54,017 nucleotides of DNA, taken from an uncultured Saprospiraceae bacterium (GTDB taxonomy: Bacteria; Bacteroidota; Bacteroidia; Chitinophagales; Saprospiraceae). Both the position numbers and the translations under genes were made by a program. The stretch is taken from positions 1 to 54,017 of the forward strand of contig CALJPQ010000009.1 of the NCBI GenBank assembly GCA_937980645.1, given 5' to 3'. The notes below the pieces were generated by a model. That model saw only the letters and a list, made by a program, of their open reading frames with translations, ran no database searches and was not told where the DNA came from. Shown here piece after piece: positions 31,650 to 41,156 of this stretch (position 1 is the first letter of the stretch; each line of letters begins with the position of its first letter).

Positions 31650-34289
31650 ATGACTTCGCGTCAAATCCGCCAGCAATTCTTAGATTTCTTTGCTTCTAAA
31701 GGGCATAAAATCATACCCTCGGCGCCCATTGTAGCCAAAAACGATCCCACGCTCATGTTCGTCAACTCCGGCATGGCGCCGCTCAAGGACTTTTTTTTAG
31801 GCAACCAGATGCCTCCGGCCCCGCGCGTGGCCGACACGCAAAAGTGCCTGCGCGTAACCGGTAAGCACAACGACCTGGAAGACGTGGGCCGCGACGGCTA
31901 CCACCATACCATGTTTGAGATGCTAGGCAACTGGTCGTTTGGCGACTATTTCAAGAGGGAGGCCATCGCCTGGTCGTGGGAGCTCCTCACCGAAGTCTAT
32001 CGCCTGCCCAAAGACCGCCTTTACGTTACCGTTTTCAAAGGCGATGAGGCCGAAAACCTGCCCTTCGACGAAGAGGCTCGCGCGGAATGGCGCAAATACG
32101 TGCCCGAAGACCGCATCCTGCCTTTCGGCAAAAAAGAGAATTTTTGGGAAATGGGCGACCAGGGCCCCTGTGGCCCTTGCTCCGAAATTCACATTGACCT
32201 GCGCCCCGACGCCGAGCGCGCCCGCCGCGATGGGCGCGAACTGGTCAATGCCGACGACCCTAACGTCATCGAAATCTGGAACAACGTCTTTATGCAGTTC
32301 AACCGCCGCGCCGATGGGTCGCTTGAAGAGTTGCCCGCTAAAAGCGTGGATACCGGCATGGGCTTCGAACGTCTCTGCCGCGCCGTGCAGGGCGCTGCCT
32401 CCAATTACGACACTGACCTGTGGCGGCCGCTGTTCGACTTTCTGGAAAAATATACCGGCATCCGCTACGAAGGCACCTACCCAGGTCTGCATGCCGACTG
32501 GAAAATGACCGACGTGGCCATGCGCGTCGTAGCCGACCATCTGCGGGCCGTGTGCTTCACTATTGCCGACGGCGAACTGCCCTCTAATACCGGCGCTGGC
32601 TATGTCATCCGGCGCATCCTGCGCCGCGCCGTGCGCTACTACTATTCCTTCCTGGGCCAGAAGGAACCGCTCATGTATCGAATGGCGCCCATTCTGGCCG
32701 AAGAGTTTGCCGATGTGTTCCCCGAACTCAAGGCGCAGATAGACTTCGTAGCGCGCGTCGTGCTGGAAGAGGAAAAAGCCTTCCTGCGTACCTTAGAGAG
32801 CGGTCTGAAGCGCATCGAAGCCCTCGATGTGCGCAACGGCGTACTCGACGGTCGCCAGGCCTTCGAACTTTACGATACCTTTGGCTTCCCCATTGACCTG
32901 ACGCGCCTCATCGCCCGCGAAAAGGGCTGGACGGTGGACGAAGCCGGCTTTGAGCAAGCCCTGCAAGAGCAAAAAGAGCGTTCGCGCAAAGACGCCGCCA
33001 AAGAGGTAGGCGATTGGACGTTGCTGCGCGAGGAAGGCGACGTTGCCTTTGTCGGCTACGACCAACTAGAGGTGGACGAGGCCCACGTGGTGAAATACCG
33101 CACCGTGCAGGTCAAAGGCAAGCCGCAGTACCACATTGTACTCAACCGCACGCCCTTTTATCCGGAAGGCGGCGGCCAGGTAGGCGATACCGGCTGGCTT
33201 TTCTTTGGAGAGGAGAAAATTCAGGTGCTCGACACCAAAAAGGAAAATGACCTGGTCATCCACTACGTCGAGCGTCTGCCGCAAAACATTACGGTGCCCT
33301 TCGTGCGTGCCCAGGTGGATGCCCGACGCCGGCGCTTAGTGGAAAACAACCACTCGGCCACGCACCTGCTGCACGCCGCGCTGCGCCGCGTATTGGGCCA
33401 CCACGTGCAACAAAAAGGCTCATACTTAGACGACCAAATGCTCCGCTTCGACTTTGCGCATTTTCAAAAAGTAACGGATGACGAACTGGCCCAAATTGAG
33501 CATTTGGTCAACGAAAAAATCCGCGAAAACATTCCCCTGGAAGAAGCCCGCGGCATTCCGCTGGAGGAGGCCCAGAAAGCGGGCGCTATGATGCTCTTTG
33601 GCGAGAAATACGGCGAGCGCGTGCGCATGATCACCTTCGACCCCACCTATTCGCGCGAGCTATGTGGAGGCTGTCACGTCAAGCAGACCGGTCGTATTGG
33701 CTTTTTCAAAATCATTTCCGAAAGTGCTATTGCGGCCGGTGTGCGGCGCGTCGAGGCACTGACGGCCGATGCTGCCGAGCGCTACGTGGCTGCGCTGGAG
33801 CGCGAAATGGCCGGCATCCGTACCCTGCTAAAAGCCCAGGAGCCGGCGCGCGCCGTGGCCGAATTGCAAGAAGAAAACAAGCGTTTGCACAAGGAAATCG
33901 AACGCCTGCTGCTGCAACAGGCCAGCCAGGTGCGCGAACAACTGCGCCAACAGACCCAGCAACGCAACGGCTTCTCCGTCGTAACCGCCGTAACGACGCT
34001 CAGCGATGCCAACATCATCAAGACGCTGGCGCACGAACTGGAGCGCGAACTGGGCACAGCCGTTGTGGCCTTAGGCTCCGTCAGCGGCGGAAAACCGCTC
34101 CTCACGGTGCGTATTAGCGAGCCGCTGGTCAAAGAACACGGTCTGCATGCCGGCAACATTGCCCGCGAACTGGCCCAAAAATACCTGCGCGGCGGCGGCG
34201 GCGGTCAACCCTCTTTTGCCACCGCCGGCGGTACCGATGCTTCGCATCTGGCAGAAGCCGTCGAGGCGGTAAAAACCTACCTGCCCTGA
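31650..34289 (+). CDS. alaS: Alanyl-tRNA synthetase
   Basis: This 879-residue class II synthetase charges tRNA-Ala and edits mischarged Ser and Gly. The N-terminal catalytic domain (about 1-350) starts MTSRQIRQQFLDFFASKGHK and contains FVNSGMAPLKDFFLG, RVTGKHNDLEDVG, and GDQGPCGPCSEIH. The editing domain holds NNHSATHLLHAAL, with paired His that bind zinc, and CGGCHVKQTG, which completes the zinc site. A coiled coil and the C-Ala domain (GGGGGQPSFATAGG) close the protein. Length is typical. A promoter box lies 23 bases upstream of the start. The next gene starts 75 bases after its stop. Confidence 0.97.
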   Translation: MTSRQIRQQFLDFFASKGHKIIPSAPIVAKNDPTLMFVNSGMAPLKDFFLGNQMPPAPRVADTQKCLRVTGKHNDLEDVGRDGYHHTMFEMLGNWSFGDYFKREAIAWSWELLTEVYRLPKDRLYVTVFKGDEAENLPFDEEARAEWRKYVPEDRILPFGKKENFWEMGDQGPCGPCSEIHIDLRPDAERARRDGRELVNADDPNVIEIWNNVFMQFNRRADGSLEELPAKSVDTGMGFERLCRAVQGAASNYDTDLWRPLFDFLEKYTGIRYEGTYPGLHADWKMTDVAMRVVADHLRAVCFTIADGELPSNTGAGYVIRRILRRAVRYYYSFLGQKEPLMYRMAPILAEEFADVFPELKAQIDFVARVVLEEEKAFLRTLESGLKRIEALDVRNGVLDGRQAFELYDTFGFPIDLTRLIAREKGWTVDEAGFEQALQEQKERSRKDAAKEVGDWTLLREEGDVAFVGYDQLEVDEAHVVKYRTVQVKGKPQYHIVLNRTPFYPEGGGQVGDTGWLFFGEEKIQVLDTKKENDLVIHYVERLPQNITVPFVRAQVDARRRRLVENNHSATHLLHAALRRVLGHHVQQKGSYLDDQMLRFDFAHFQKVTDDELAQIEHLVNEKIRENIPLEEARGIPLEEAQKAGAMMLFGEKYGERVRMITFDPTYSRELCGGCHVKQTGRIGFFKIISESAIAAGVRRVEALTADAAERYVAALEREMAGIRTLLKAQEPARAVAELQEENKRLHKEIERLLLQQASQVREQLRQQTQQRNGFSVVTAVTTLSDANIIKTLAHELERELGTAVVALGSVSGGKPLLTVRISEPLVKEHGLHAGNIARELAQKYLRGGGGGQPSFATAGGTDASHLAEAVEAVKTYLP

Positions 34290-34364
34290 GCCCCATCGAG
34301 ATTTTTAAGGAAAAAAACGCTGTGCCTCTGCGCAGCCTAAATGTGTAGAGAGAAAGAAAAAGAC

Positions 34365-36680
34365 ATGAAGAAAGCGATTGCCCTTGCCCTGGGCCTCTGC
34401 GCCATGCTCCAGACCTGGGCGCAACTGCCCGAAGTGGAACTGCGCGCCGGCATGGTCATCTCCAAGTCCTGCCGCATCAAGCCCAAAACCTATACCCTTG
34501 CCGCAGAGACTGACATAAAGCCCGGCGAGGCATACCGGCCCGTCATCACCATTGCCGGCGACGGCATCGAGGTAGACTTCCAGCAGGCCGAATTGCGCAG
34601 CCCGCTTGAACCCACTCGGCCCGACCGCTTCATCGGGCTGGCCATCGAAGTCAAAGGCAAAAACATCACCATTAAGAACGCCCGCATCCGAGGATACAAA
34701 GTGGCCCTATTGGCCCACCATTCGCCTGGCCTAAAAGTGGAGAGCAGCGATTTTTCGTACAACTATCGCCCACGCCTGCGCTCCTCGCGCGAACGCGAAG
34801 ACTTCTCAGACTGGCTTTCGTACCACCAAAACGACCGCAACGAATGGCTGCGCTACGGTGCCGGTATCTATTTAGACAGCTGCCCTAGTGCTACCGTGCG
34901 CGAATGCCGCATCACCGGCAACCAGAATGCCCTCCTGATGACGCGCTGCGACGATGGCCTTTTCTACAACAACAACTTCTCCTTCAACTCCGGCGTAGGC
35001 ATCGGCCTGTACCGCAGCAGCCGAAACCGCGTAATGCACAACCGCTTAGACTGGAACGTGCGCGGCTATTCGCACGGCATCTATCAGCGCGGACAGGACT
35101 CGGCAGCCATCCTATGCTACGAGCAAAGCAGCAACAACACTTTCGCCTTCAACTCAGCCACCCATTCGGGCGATGGCTTCTTCCTGTGGGCCGGCCAGAC
35201 CACCATGGATGCCGGCGAAGGCGGCTGCAACGACAACCTCATCTTCGGCAATAACTTCAGCTACGCGGCCACCAATGGAGTTGAGGTTACGTTTAGCCGC
35301 AATCGCGTGCAGGGCAACCTCATCCGCGAATGCACTTACGGCATCTGGGGCGGCTACAGCTACGAAACCTCCATCTTCGGCAACCTCATCACCAACTGCC
35401 ACACGGGTGTCGCCATTGAACACGGCCAGAACAACACTGTGCGGCTCAACCTCTTCGAGAGTGACAGCATTGCCGTGCACCTGTGGGCACGCGACCAGCA
35501 ACCTGCCGACTGGGGCTATGCCCAAAAACGCGATGTGCGCAGCCGCGATGCCGTCATTGACCGCAATGCCTTCCTGCGCTGTGCTATACCCCTCAAAATC
35601 GCCGCTTCTGAAAACGTCGCCATTAACGGCGAAAACCTCTTCAGCGGCTTTCAGACGTTGCTCGAAACGCCCAAGCCTAACCAAGGCCTCAAATTCCTGC
35701 GCAACGACCTCTATGGCTCGCGCGACCAGATAGAGCGCGCCTGGCAACACCCAGAACTTTCGGCCTCGCGCAAACTCAACTTCAGCCATCCCGAACAGCA
35801 GCCGCTTAACCCTTACAAACCCTTAGAAATCCAGGAATGGGAAATCAACGAACCCGACAGCCTGCCCGGGGGCTATAATACTGCCCTACCGCCCAACCAG
35901 GTCGTCGGACGCCAGTACATCTTCGTAGATGAATGGGGGCCTTACGACTTCCAGCGCCCCTTCATAGCCATTAACAGCGCTTTGGAGGTCCCCCGCGGCG
36001 GACGCGCCTACGTGTTGCGCTTCTTCGGTCCACCCGGAACCTGGAAACTGCTCCAACAGCGCGGCGGCGTTTCTATAGACAAAACCTCCGGTACGCTGCC
36101 GGGCTATCTGAGTCTCTCCTCATCGCCCGGGGCAGACGAGGATTTCTGGCTGGAATTCGAGTACGTCGGTCAACAGCCGTTCACCGATGTCTTCGGGCAA
36201 ACCATTGCTGCAGGCCAACCTTACCGCTTCGTCTTTGAACGCTACCGGAAAAAAATAGACTGGCAGATGCTGTTTTTCAACCTCACAAACGCTCAGTGGG
36301 ATGCCCTGCTCCAACGCAAACCAGATGCCACACCCCTAAGCGAAACGCCTGACCTGAAGCCTGTGGCCCAAAAGAGTACCGACGATCTGTACTTCGCCTG
36401 GTGGGGCGCTCCTGCTGAAGGCGTGCAAGCCGACCGCTTTGCCACTGCTGCCACAGCCGCCGTAACGCTGCCCGCCGGTCGCTACCGCATCGAACTGACC
36501 TCCGACGATGGCGTACGCCTGTTCGTGGACGGCCGCTGCGTCATTGACCGCTGGGATACCCACGAACCCATCACCGACGAGGTGGAAGTGGAACTGGGCG
36601 GGCAACACCAGCTACTCATCGAACACTTCGACGCCGGCGGGTTCAGCACACTGGATTTTCGCCTCCGACCCGTGCGCTAA
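34365..36680 (+). CDS. Secreted right-handed beta-helix protein with C-terminal PA14-like domain
   Basis: This 771-residue protein has a signal peptide (MKKAIALALGLCAMLQTWAQ). A parallel beta-helix domain follows (about 60-450), with repeats such as VRECRITGNQNALL, GLFYNNNFSFNSGVG, RNRVMHNRLDWNVRG and NRVQGNLIRECTYG, as in NosD and CASH-domain proteins. A middle domain (about 490-620) is unassigned. The last 130 residues, with RIELTSDDGVRLFVDGRCVIDRW and HQLLIEHFDAGGFSTLDFRL, are PA14-like, a carbohydrate-binding fold. A polysaccharide-processing role at the surface fits, though no catalytic residues could be named. Unlike three other secreted proteins here it has no clear T9SS sorting domain. 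The start used is eight codons inside the open frame. Confidence 0.85.
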   Translation: MKKAIALALGLCAMLQTWAQLPEVELRAGMVISKSCRIKPKTYTLAAETDIKPGEAYRPVITIAGDGIEVDFQQAELRSPLEPTRPDRFIGLAIEVKGKNITIKNARIRGYKVALLAHHSPGLKVESSDFSYNYRPRLRSSREREDFSDWLSYHQNDRNEWLRYGAGIYLDSCPSATVRECRITGNQNALLMTRCDDGLFYNNNFSFNSGVGIGLYRSSRNRVMHNRLDWNVRGYSHGIYQRGQDSAAILCYEQSSNNTFAFNSATHSGDGFFLWAGQTTMDAGEGGCNDNLIFGNNFSYAATNGVEVTFSRNRVQGNLIRECTYGIWGGYSYETSIFGNLITNCHTGVAIEHGQNNTVRLNLFESDSIAVHLWARDQQPADWGYAQKRDVRSRDAVIDRNAFLRCAIPLKIAASENVAINGENLFSGFQTLLETPKPNQGLKFLRNDLYGSRDQIERAWQHPELSASRKLNFSHPEQQPLNPYKPLEIQEWEINEPDSLPGGYNTALPPNQVVGRQYIFVDEWGPYDFQRPFIAINSALEVPRGGRAYVLRFFGPPGTWKLLQQRGGVSIDKTSGTLPGYLSLSSSPGADEDFWLEFEYVGQQPFTDVFGQTIAAGQPYRFVFERYRKKIDWQMLFFNLTNAQWDALLQRKPDATPLSETPDLKPVAQKSTDDLYFAWWGAPAEGVQADRFATAATAAVTLPAGRYRIELTSDDGVRLFVDGRCVIDRWDTHEPITDEVEVELGGQHQLLIEHFDAGGFSTLDFRLRPVR

Positions 36681-36717
36681 GGCGCTATAAAAGTCTGCTA
36701 TGAGGCCGAGCAGTTCG

Positions 36718-37362
36718 TCAGTAAATCCGATACGAAAGGCTCACCACACCACTGATAATGGGCCCCGGAATGTATAAGTTGGTCGAGCGACGCCACTGCC
36801 CGATGTCGGTGGCCGTTATGGTAAATTCCAATGGCTCCGGCTGAGCGAATATCGGAAAGCGAAACATCGGTCGGAAGGCCAGCGAAAACCGCTCGCCTAT
36901 TGGCATACCCATCTCTAAAGGAAACAAAAGGTAGGTGGCCAGTTCTCTCCGCCGGCTGAAATTCTTCTCCGTTACTGTGGACTGAACGATAACAATGTCG
37001 CCCTCATCGGCAGAAAGACAGGCCGCACTAAAACCCACACCACCCAGCAGGCGCAAAGGCGAGGACATAAAAAAACGCCGGGCAACATACAAATCGAGCA
37101 AAGCACAAGACTCGCTGAACGTCAGTCGGGCCCTGCTGCGCTCAAATTCGTACTGCCTCCGAATCAGGGCTTGCTGATAGCTGAACGCCGCCGTAGCCGA
37201 CCAACGCCCCGACCAGGCAGAACGATAGTGAGCCTCCAGCCCCCAGGTGTTTTCCTGGCTAAAAGGAAGATGCAGACGAACAAAGCCAATGCCTACATCC
37301 TGACGCTGTGCCTGAAGCAGCAACGCCCAAAACAGAACAAGCAGAGTACATGTACTTCTCAT
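36718..37362 (-). CDS. Outer-membrane beta-barrel-like protein, unknown function
   Basis: This 214-residue protein has a signal peptide (STCTLLVLFWALLLQAQ) and then short amphipathic strands with frequent aromatic residues: VGIGFVRLHLPF, GLEAHYRSAWSG, RPMFRFPIFA, and the final ISGVVSLSYRIY ending in an aromatic residue, as outer-membrane barrels do. A loop pair of Cys (SCALLD and AACLSA) is present. No function can be assigned. It is convergent with the beta-helix/PA14 gene, 37 bases away, and no terminator was seen between them. Similar strand patterns in the 1719 gene reflect the barrel type rather than clear homology. Confidence 0.7.
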   Translation of the reverse strand: MRSTCTLLVLFWALLLQAQRQDVGIGFVRLHLPFSQENTWGLEAHYRSAWSGRWSATAAFSYQQALIRRQYEFERSRARLTFSESCALLDLYVARRFFMSSPLRLLGGVGFSAACLSADEGDIVIVQSTVTEKNFSRRRELATYLLFPLEMGMPIGERFSLAFRPMFRFPIFAQPEPLEFTITATDIGQWRRSTNLYIPGPIISGVVSLSYRIY

Positions 37363-37696
37363 AACGAACAGGGGGGAATGGTTTTAAAAAAGATTGTACC
37401 CTGGCGCAAACAGCCTATGAGGTACAGAGAGTTTAAAAAACTGAAGTATAAAAGTACGTTTATTGCTCTCAACGACGACGGACTTGAGGCGATTGACTTG
37501 CCTTCGCATTTTCACATCCTTTTAAGAGTCTATGTTACGCGCGGCGGTGATGCCCCCTGGCTCCGCGATTTTCTTTTTTAACTTTTTGCCTCACAGTAAA
37601 CTTGCGTGAGGTCAGTTACTCGCAAGGCATAAGGTCGCCTAGAATGCACGAATTATTTGCCTATCATTCCGTGCATTTGTAGCGTCACCCACTTTC

Positions 37697-37735
37697 AGAG
37701 GTGTCGCCTTCTTGTACCTCGAAGACGACACCTCT
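37697..37735. other. Long hairpin upstream of the DUF6427 gene
   Basis: AGAGGTGTCG (37697-37706) pairs perfectly with CGACACCTCT (37726-37735), and a second inner pair (CTTC with GAAG) extends the stem past a mismatch. Only three T follow on the plus strand. It could be an attenuator, an mRNA-stabilising structure or a weak terminator. Confidence 0.5.
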
Positions 37736-37820
37736 TTGGGCATTCATAGCAACTGATGTTACGCAGCGCCGTCGTACTGCATTTTTTAGCGCTTTATTTC
37801 CTTCGTCCGGCGGGTTTACA

Positions 37821-37828
37821 GACCTTTG
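37821..37828 (+). promoter_or_regulatory. Possible -7 box for the DUF6427 gene
   Basis: GACCTTTG has one mismatch to TAnnTTTG and lies 45 bases before the ATG at 37873. Confidence 0.25.
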
Positions 37829-37872
37829 CCGTGTCGCTTATTTGCCGGGGCATTAGATGCCGGCGTGTTGCC

Positions 37873-38880
37873 ATGCTTGCTTTTTTTCGCAACAACGAGT
37901 CTTTCACCGTTTTTTTGCTGGCGGCTTACATTGCCGTGCTGCGCCTGCCGGCTCTTTTGGGTTGGGTAGCGCCGCCAGAAGAGGAAGAGGCACCGGGCGG
38001 ATGGTTGTATTTGTGGCTCTTGGGTGGTTTGGGGGCTATGCCTTTGTGGTCGGCGATAACGGCGACGGGGCTGGTTTTTGTACAGGCTTTTATGGTCAAC
38101 CGTCTGGCAGATAAGTACCGGATGGCTGAAGAGCGTACCTGGCTGCCGGGGATGTTTTATGGCTTAGCGGCCTCTTGTGTGCCCGATTTTCTTTTTCTCT
38201 CGCCAGCGCTGGTAGCCACCACCTTTCTCCCTTTAGGCTTGTGGCAGATTTTTTCGGTTTATCGGCGCCCGTTGGCCTTTTCGGCTATTTTTGATACGGC
38301 AGTATGGTTTACAGTGGCTACACTGCTTTATCCGCCGGCCACCTGGTTTATACTGGTTGGTTTTTTGGGTTTTTCCGCTTTGCGGTCGTTCAGCATGCGA
38401 GAGCAAATGGTCTATGTAGTGGGGGTTCTGGCTATCCTGATTATTGCTCAGGCTGCGCTGTTCTGGTACGACCGTTTGGATGACTTTTGGGCCATTCAAA
38501 TAGCCAAATTTCTTGCGTGGCCCCAGCTTTCGCTTCCTCAAGATCTTTGCTCGCGCTTATCCGTTGGCATGATAAGTCTGTTACTGCTTATCGTAACATT
38601 GGGCTTCAATGTATATTACCACAAGCGTGTCATCCAGGTGAAGAAGTATATTGATCTTTTATACTGGTTCCTCCTGGCTGGCACGCTTTCGGCCTTTTTC
38701 CGGCCGGGCAGCACGTTGGACGGCTTTCTGTTGTGTATGCCCAGTGCAGGCATTTTCCTAAGCTATCTTTTTCAGTCATCCCGAAAAAACCCGCTTATGG
38801 AGTTATTTCACTTGGTGCTGTTTGCCGCAGCCGTCGTGGTGCAGCTTTCGAGAGGGCTTTTTTCGGATTTTTTCTATTGA
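37873..38880 (+). CDS. DUF6427-type integral membrane protein
   Basis: This 335-residue protein begins [28 protein letters not shown] and has about ten predicted membrane spans with short loops. It resembles DUF6427, a polytopic Bacteroidota family of unknown role often found just before purQ or other conserved genes. The frame opens 39 codons earlier; those residues lack the family pattern, and the promoter-like box at 37821 lies within them. purQ starts 17 bases after its stop, so the two form a likely operon. No catalytic motif is visible. The family name is from overall topology and start sequence, so it is less sure than the gene itself. Confidence 0.75.
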   Translation: MLAFFRNNESFTVFLLAAYIAVLRLPALLGWVAPPEEEEAPGGWLYLWLLGGLGAMPLWSAITATGLVFVQAFMVNRLADKYRMAEERTWLPGMFYGLAASCVPDFLFLSPALVATTFLPLGLWQIFSVYRRPLAFSAIFDTAVWFTVATLLYPPATWFILVGFLGFSALRSFSMREQMVYVVGVLAILIIAQAALFWYDRLDDFWAIQIAKFLAWPQLSLPQDLCSRLSVGMISLLLLIVTLGFNVYYHKRVIQVKKYIDLLYWFLLAGTLSAFFRPGSTLDGFLLCMPSAGIFLSYLFQSSRKNPLMELFHLVLFAAAVVVQLSRGLFSDFFY

Positions 38881-38897
38881 AAAGCGGTTTTCTTTCT

Positions 38898-39593
38898 ATG
38901 AAATTCGGTGTTATTGTTTTCCCGGGTTCCAACTGTGACGACGACATGGTTCACGTGCTGGGCGACGTACTCGAGCAGCCGGTGGAAAAGGTGTGGCACA
39001 AGGATACTCATCTGCCCTCTGGTGTGGATTGCGTCGTACTTCCCGGAGGCTTCTCTTACGGCGACTATGTGCGGGCTGGCGCTATTGCGCGGTTTTCGCC
39101 CATCATGCAGGCCGTCAAAGCGTTTGCTCAGGAAGGAGGGCTGGTGCTGGGTATTTGCAATGGCTTTCAAATTCTCTGCGAAGCCGGCCTGTTGCCGGGT
39201 GTTTTGCTGCGCAATGCCAACCAGCAGTTTATCTGCGAAAATGTGTGGATAAAACCCGCCACGACGCGTTCGCCGCTGACGGCCTCCTTAGACCCCGAGC
39301 ATGCGCTCAAAATACCGATTGCCCACGCTGAAGGGCGATACTACGCCGACGAGGCGACGCTCGACCGCTTAGAAGCCAACGAACAGGTGCTTTTCCGCTA
39401 CTGCACACCTTCGGGCGAAATAACGCCCGAAGCCAATCCGAACGGCTCACTGCGCCACATCGCCGGCGTGTGCAATGAGCAGCGCAACGTCATGGGCATG
39501 ATGCCGCACCCCGAACGCGCCGCTGAGTCGGTGTTGGGCAATACGGATGGACTTGATCTCTTTGAGTCCTTGCTGGCTGCCGCGGCGGTTTAG
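38898..39593 (+). CDS. purQ: Phosphoribosylformylglycinamidine synthase subunit I (glutaminase)
   Basis: This 231-residue class I glutamine amidotransferase supplies ammonia to PurL for the fourth step of purine synthesis. The start at 38898 gives the family N-terminus [17 protein letters not shown]. The catalytic Cys is in [11 protein letters not shown] (near residue 86) and the His/Glu pair in [10 protein letters not shown] near residue 199. [15 protein letters not shown] is also typical. Length matches the small PurQ. It follows DUF6427 by 17 bases. The stop overlaps the convergent 39590 gene by four bases. The companion large subunit is not in the window. Confidence 0.96.
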   Translation: MKFGVIVFPGSNCDDDMVHVLGDVLEQPVEKVWHKDTHLPSGVDCVVLPGGFSYGDYVRAGAIARFSPIMQAVKAFAQEGGLVLGICNGFQILCEAGLLPGVLLRNANQQFICENVWIKPATTRSPLTASLDPEHALKIPIAHAEGRYYADEATLDRLEANEQVLFRYCTPSGEITPEANPNGSLRHIAGVCNEQRNVMGMMPHPERAAESVLGNTDGLDLFESLLAAAAV

Positions 39594-40111
39594 GCTTGCG
39601 GCGGCGTCTTGGCCTGTTGTTGTGGCTCGAACAGCGCCAGAATGATATTGCCCATATAGACGCCCAAAGCCGACTCCACCAGCGTCAGGAAAATGACCAT
39701 GTCCTGGAAGCTCAGGATGTTTGGCGTGAAGGCCTTGAGTGAAATAAGTGTCATGACGATGGCGAAGTGCCCATGCACCAACCAGCGCACCATAGCGCTG
39801 ATAGGGACTTTGGCGCCATTGCCGTTACCATTGGTCATCGGCTCTGTGATGCTTCGCCCGATGTAGCGGAAGACGGCCCCGCCGTACATTGCCGTGATGG
39901 GGCCAAGGATGCCCATCAGGGTGGTGAACTCCTCAAAGTCGAAGCCGCGCAAGAGGTAATAGATACAGGAAGCGCCGATGAGGGCAAAATGGTAAATGAG
40001 TATTTGCCGGGCAATGCGTGCCCGCGGGTTCAGGCTCTTTTGCGTGGCCGTCGAAGCGGTCTCAGCGGGAGCGTTGGTTGTCGCTGTTGTGGTGGCCGAT
40101 GTTGCTGCCAT
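39590..40111 (-). CDS. Small membrane protein of unknown function
   Basis: This 173-residue protein has a Thr/Ala-rich N-terminus (about 25 residues) and four predicted membrane spans (about 35-55, 64-85, 110-130 and 138-162) with a Gly/Asn-rich loop between spans two and three (TNGNGNG). I recognise no family. It is read from the minus strand, tail to tail with purQ, the two stops overlapping by four bases. The next gene upstream on the same strand ends 26 bases before its start, so it may be the last gene of a transcript with the 40138 gene. Confidence 0.75.
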   Translation of the reverse strand: MAATSATTTATTNAPAETASTATQKSLNPRARIARQILIYHFALIGASCIYYLLRGFDFEEFTTLMGILGPITAMYGGAVFRYIGRSITEPMTNGNGNGAKVPISAMVRWLVHGHFAIVMTLISLKAFTPNILSFQDMVIFLTLVESALGVYMGNIILALFEPQQQAKTPPQA

Positions 40112-40137
40112 AACGATTGCTTTTCGCTGAAAAAAAA

Positions 40138-41076
40138 TTATTGCCGAATGAGGTGGTGTATGAGGCGTTTAAACAAACGCCGCTGGTAGTCCTCTAAATT
40201 GTCTTTGTAGCGCAAAGAAAGGTCTTTATAGTCATTTTTTCGAGGGGGAAAGAGAATTCCGCTTCCGTATTTTCCCTGAAATTCCCACGTGAGCTCCGTA
40301 TCGGGGCCTCGCTGGGTGCACCAGACGGTAATGCGGTGGTATTCGTAGTAGCCGTCTGGGCAAATTTCGTGACTCAGGTGGGTAACTTCGAGCACAAACT
40401 CATCAAATGTCGCAAACGTGGTGTCAATGCGGGCGCGCCAGAGGATGGGCGTGCCTTTGGGCTTGTAATAGTTGATGAGGAAGCGTCGGGCTTTTGCCGA
40501 TACGGCAGGGGCTTGTTGCCCCGGGATGGTGGCCTTTCCCTCGCCTGAGTTGATGCCCTGGAGGGCTGTAGCAGTAGGCAGGGAGACCTGAACGGCGCTG
40601 CCGCGCACGGAGCGGCCTTCGCGTAAGATGCGCCCGCGGTCGCTTCGGATGCGCATCAGGAAGTGAGGGGGTTCGTGGCAACGCACCACCACTTCGGCCT
40701 GCTCTTCGTGGATTTCGGCCAGGAAGGCCCATTTGCGCAGCAAGCGCTCGCGGAAGTACTGGCCGTATTGGCGGAAGTTCTCCTGCTCTAAGCGCTCCCA
40801 GGCGCATTGGAGCGAGTCGCATACCCGTGTGCCCTGGTAGGCCGCTCGCAAGAAGAGCGTTACTTTTTGCGGCGCAATGGCAACACTATCAGCGTAAAAG
40901 ATGCGATCCAGTTCGGTGCGGGCCAGCCACTGCTGGTAGTCGCGCATTCGAGCGTGGAAGAAGTTTTCGTGCGTTCGCAGGTCTTCCTCCAAAGGCGATT
41001 GAGACAGGGCTGTCAGGGGGATGGCAATCACCATTCCTGTTATCAAAACCAGGCCGGTGAAAAAAATCGGTCGCAT
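40138..41076 (-). CDS. Exported protein of unknown function
   Basis: This 312-residue protein has a signal peptide (IFFTGLVLITGMVIAIPLTALSQ) and a long, polar mature part rich in Arg, Glu and aromatic residues. Phrases include RTHENFFHARMRDYQQWL, GTRVCDSLQCAWERL, YYKPKGTPILWRARID and ITVWCTQRGPDTELTWEF. Four Cys in the mature part could form disulfides. I find no known domain. The open frame starts 36 codons earlier, overlapping the methyltransferase gene; the start chosen gives the signal peptide. It lies 26 bases before the small membrane protein gene, on the same strand. Confidence 0.72.
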   Translation of the reverse strand: MRPIFFTGLVLITGMVIAIPLTALSQSPLEEDLRTHENFFHARMRDYQQWLARTELDRIFYADSVAIAPQKVTLFLRAAYQGTRVCDSLQCAWERLEQENFRQYGQYFRERLLRKWAFLAEIHEEQAEVVVRCHEPPHFLMRIRSDRGRILREGRSVRGSAVQVSLPTATALQGINSGEGKATIPGQQAPAVSAKARRFLINYYKPKGTPILWRARIDTTFATFDEFVLEVTHLSHEICPDGYYEYHRITVWCTQRGPDTELTWEFQGKYGSGILFPPRKNDYKDLSLRYKDNLEDYQRRLFKRLIHHLIRQ

Positions 41077-41156
41077 GGCAGGGTGTGTTTGATGAGCAGC
41101 GCTGCCAATGACGGAAGCGCCTGAGCGGCTATTTTCAGAACCCCATATTTTAACGT

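Larger units (their letters stand above)
37363..37872. other. Intergenic region with a long hairpin
   Basis: Between the barrel-like gene and DUF6427. It holds the hairpin at 37697-37735. Open frames here (one of 136 codons at 37171-37581, one extending DUF6427 upstream) do not look like protein. Confidence 0.45.

Noticed and set aside
37171..37581. 136-codon plus-strand frame between the barrel-like gene and DUF6427
   Set aside because: Its first half is antisense of the barrel-like gene and the rest has no family pattern or ribosome-binding support.
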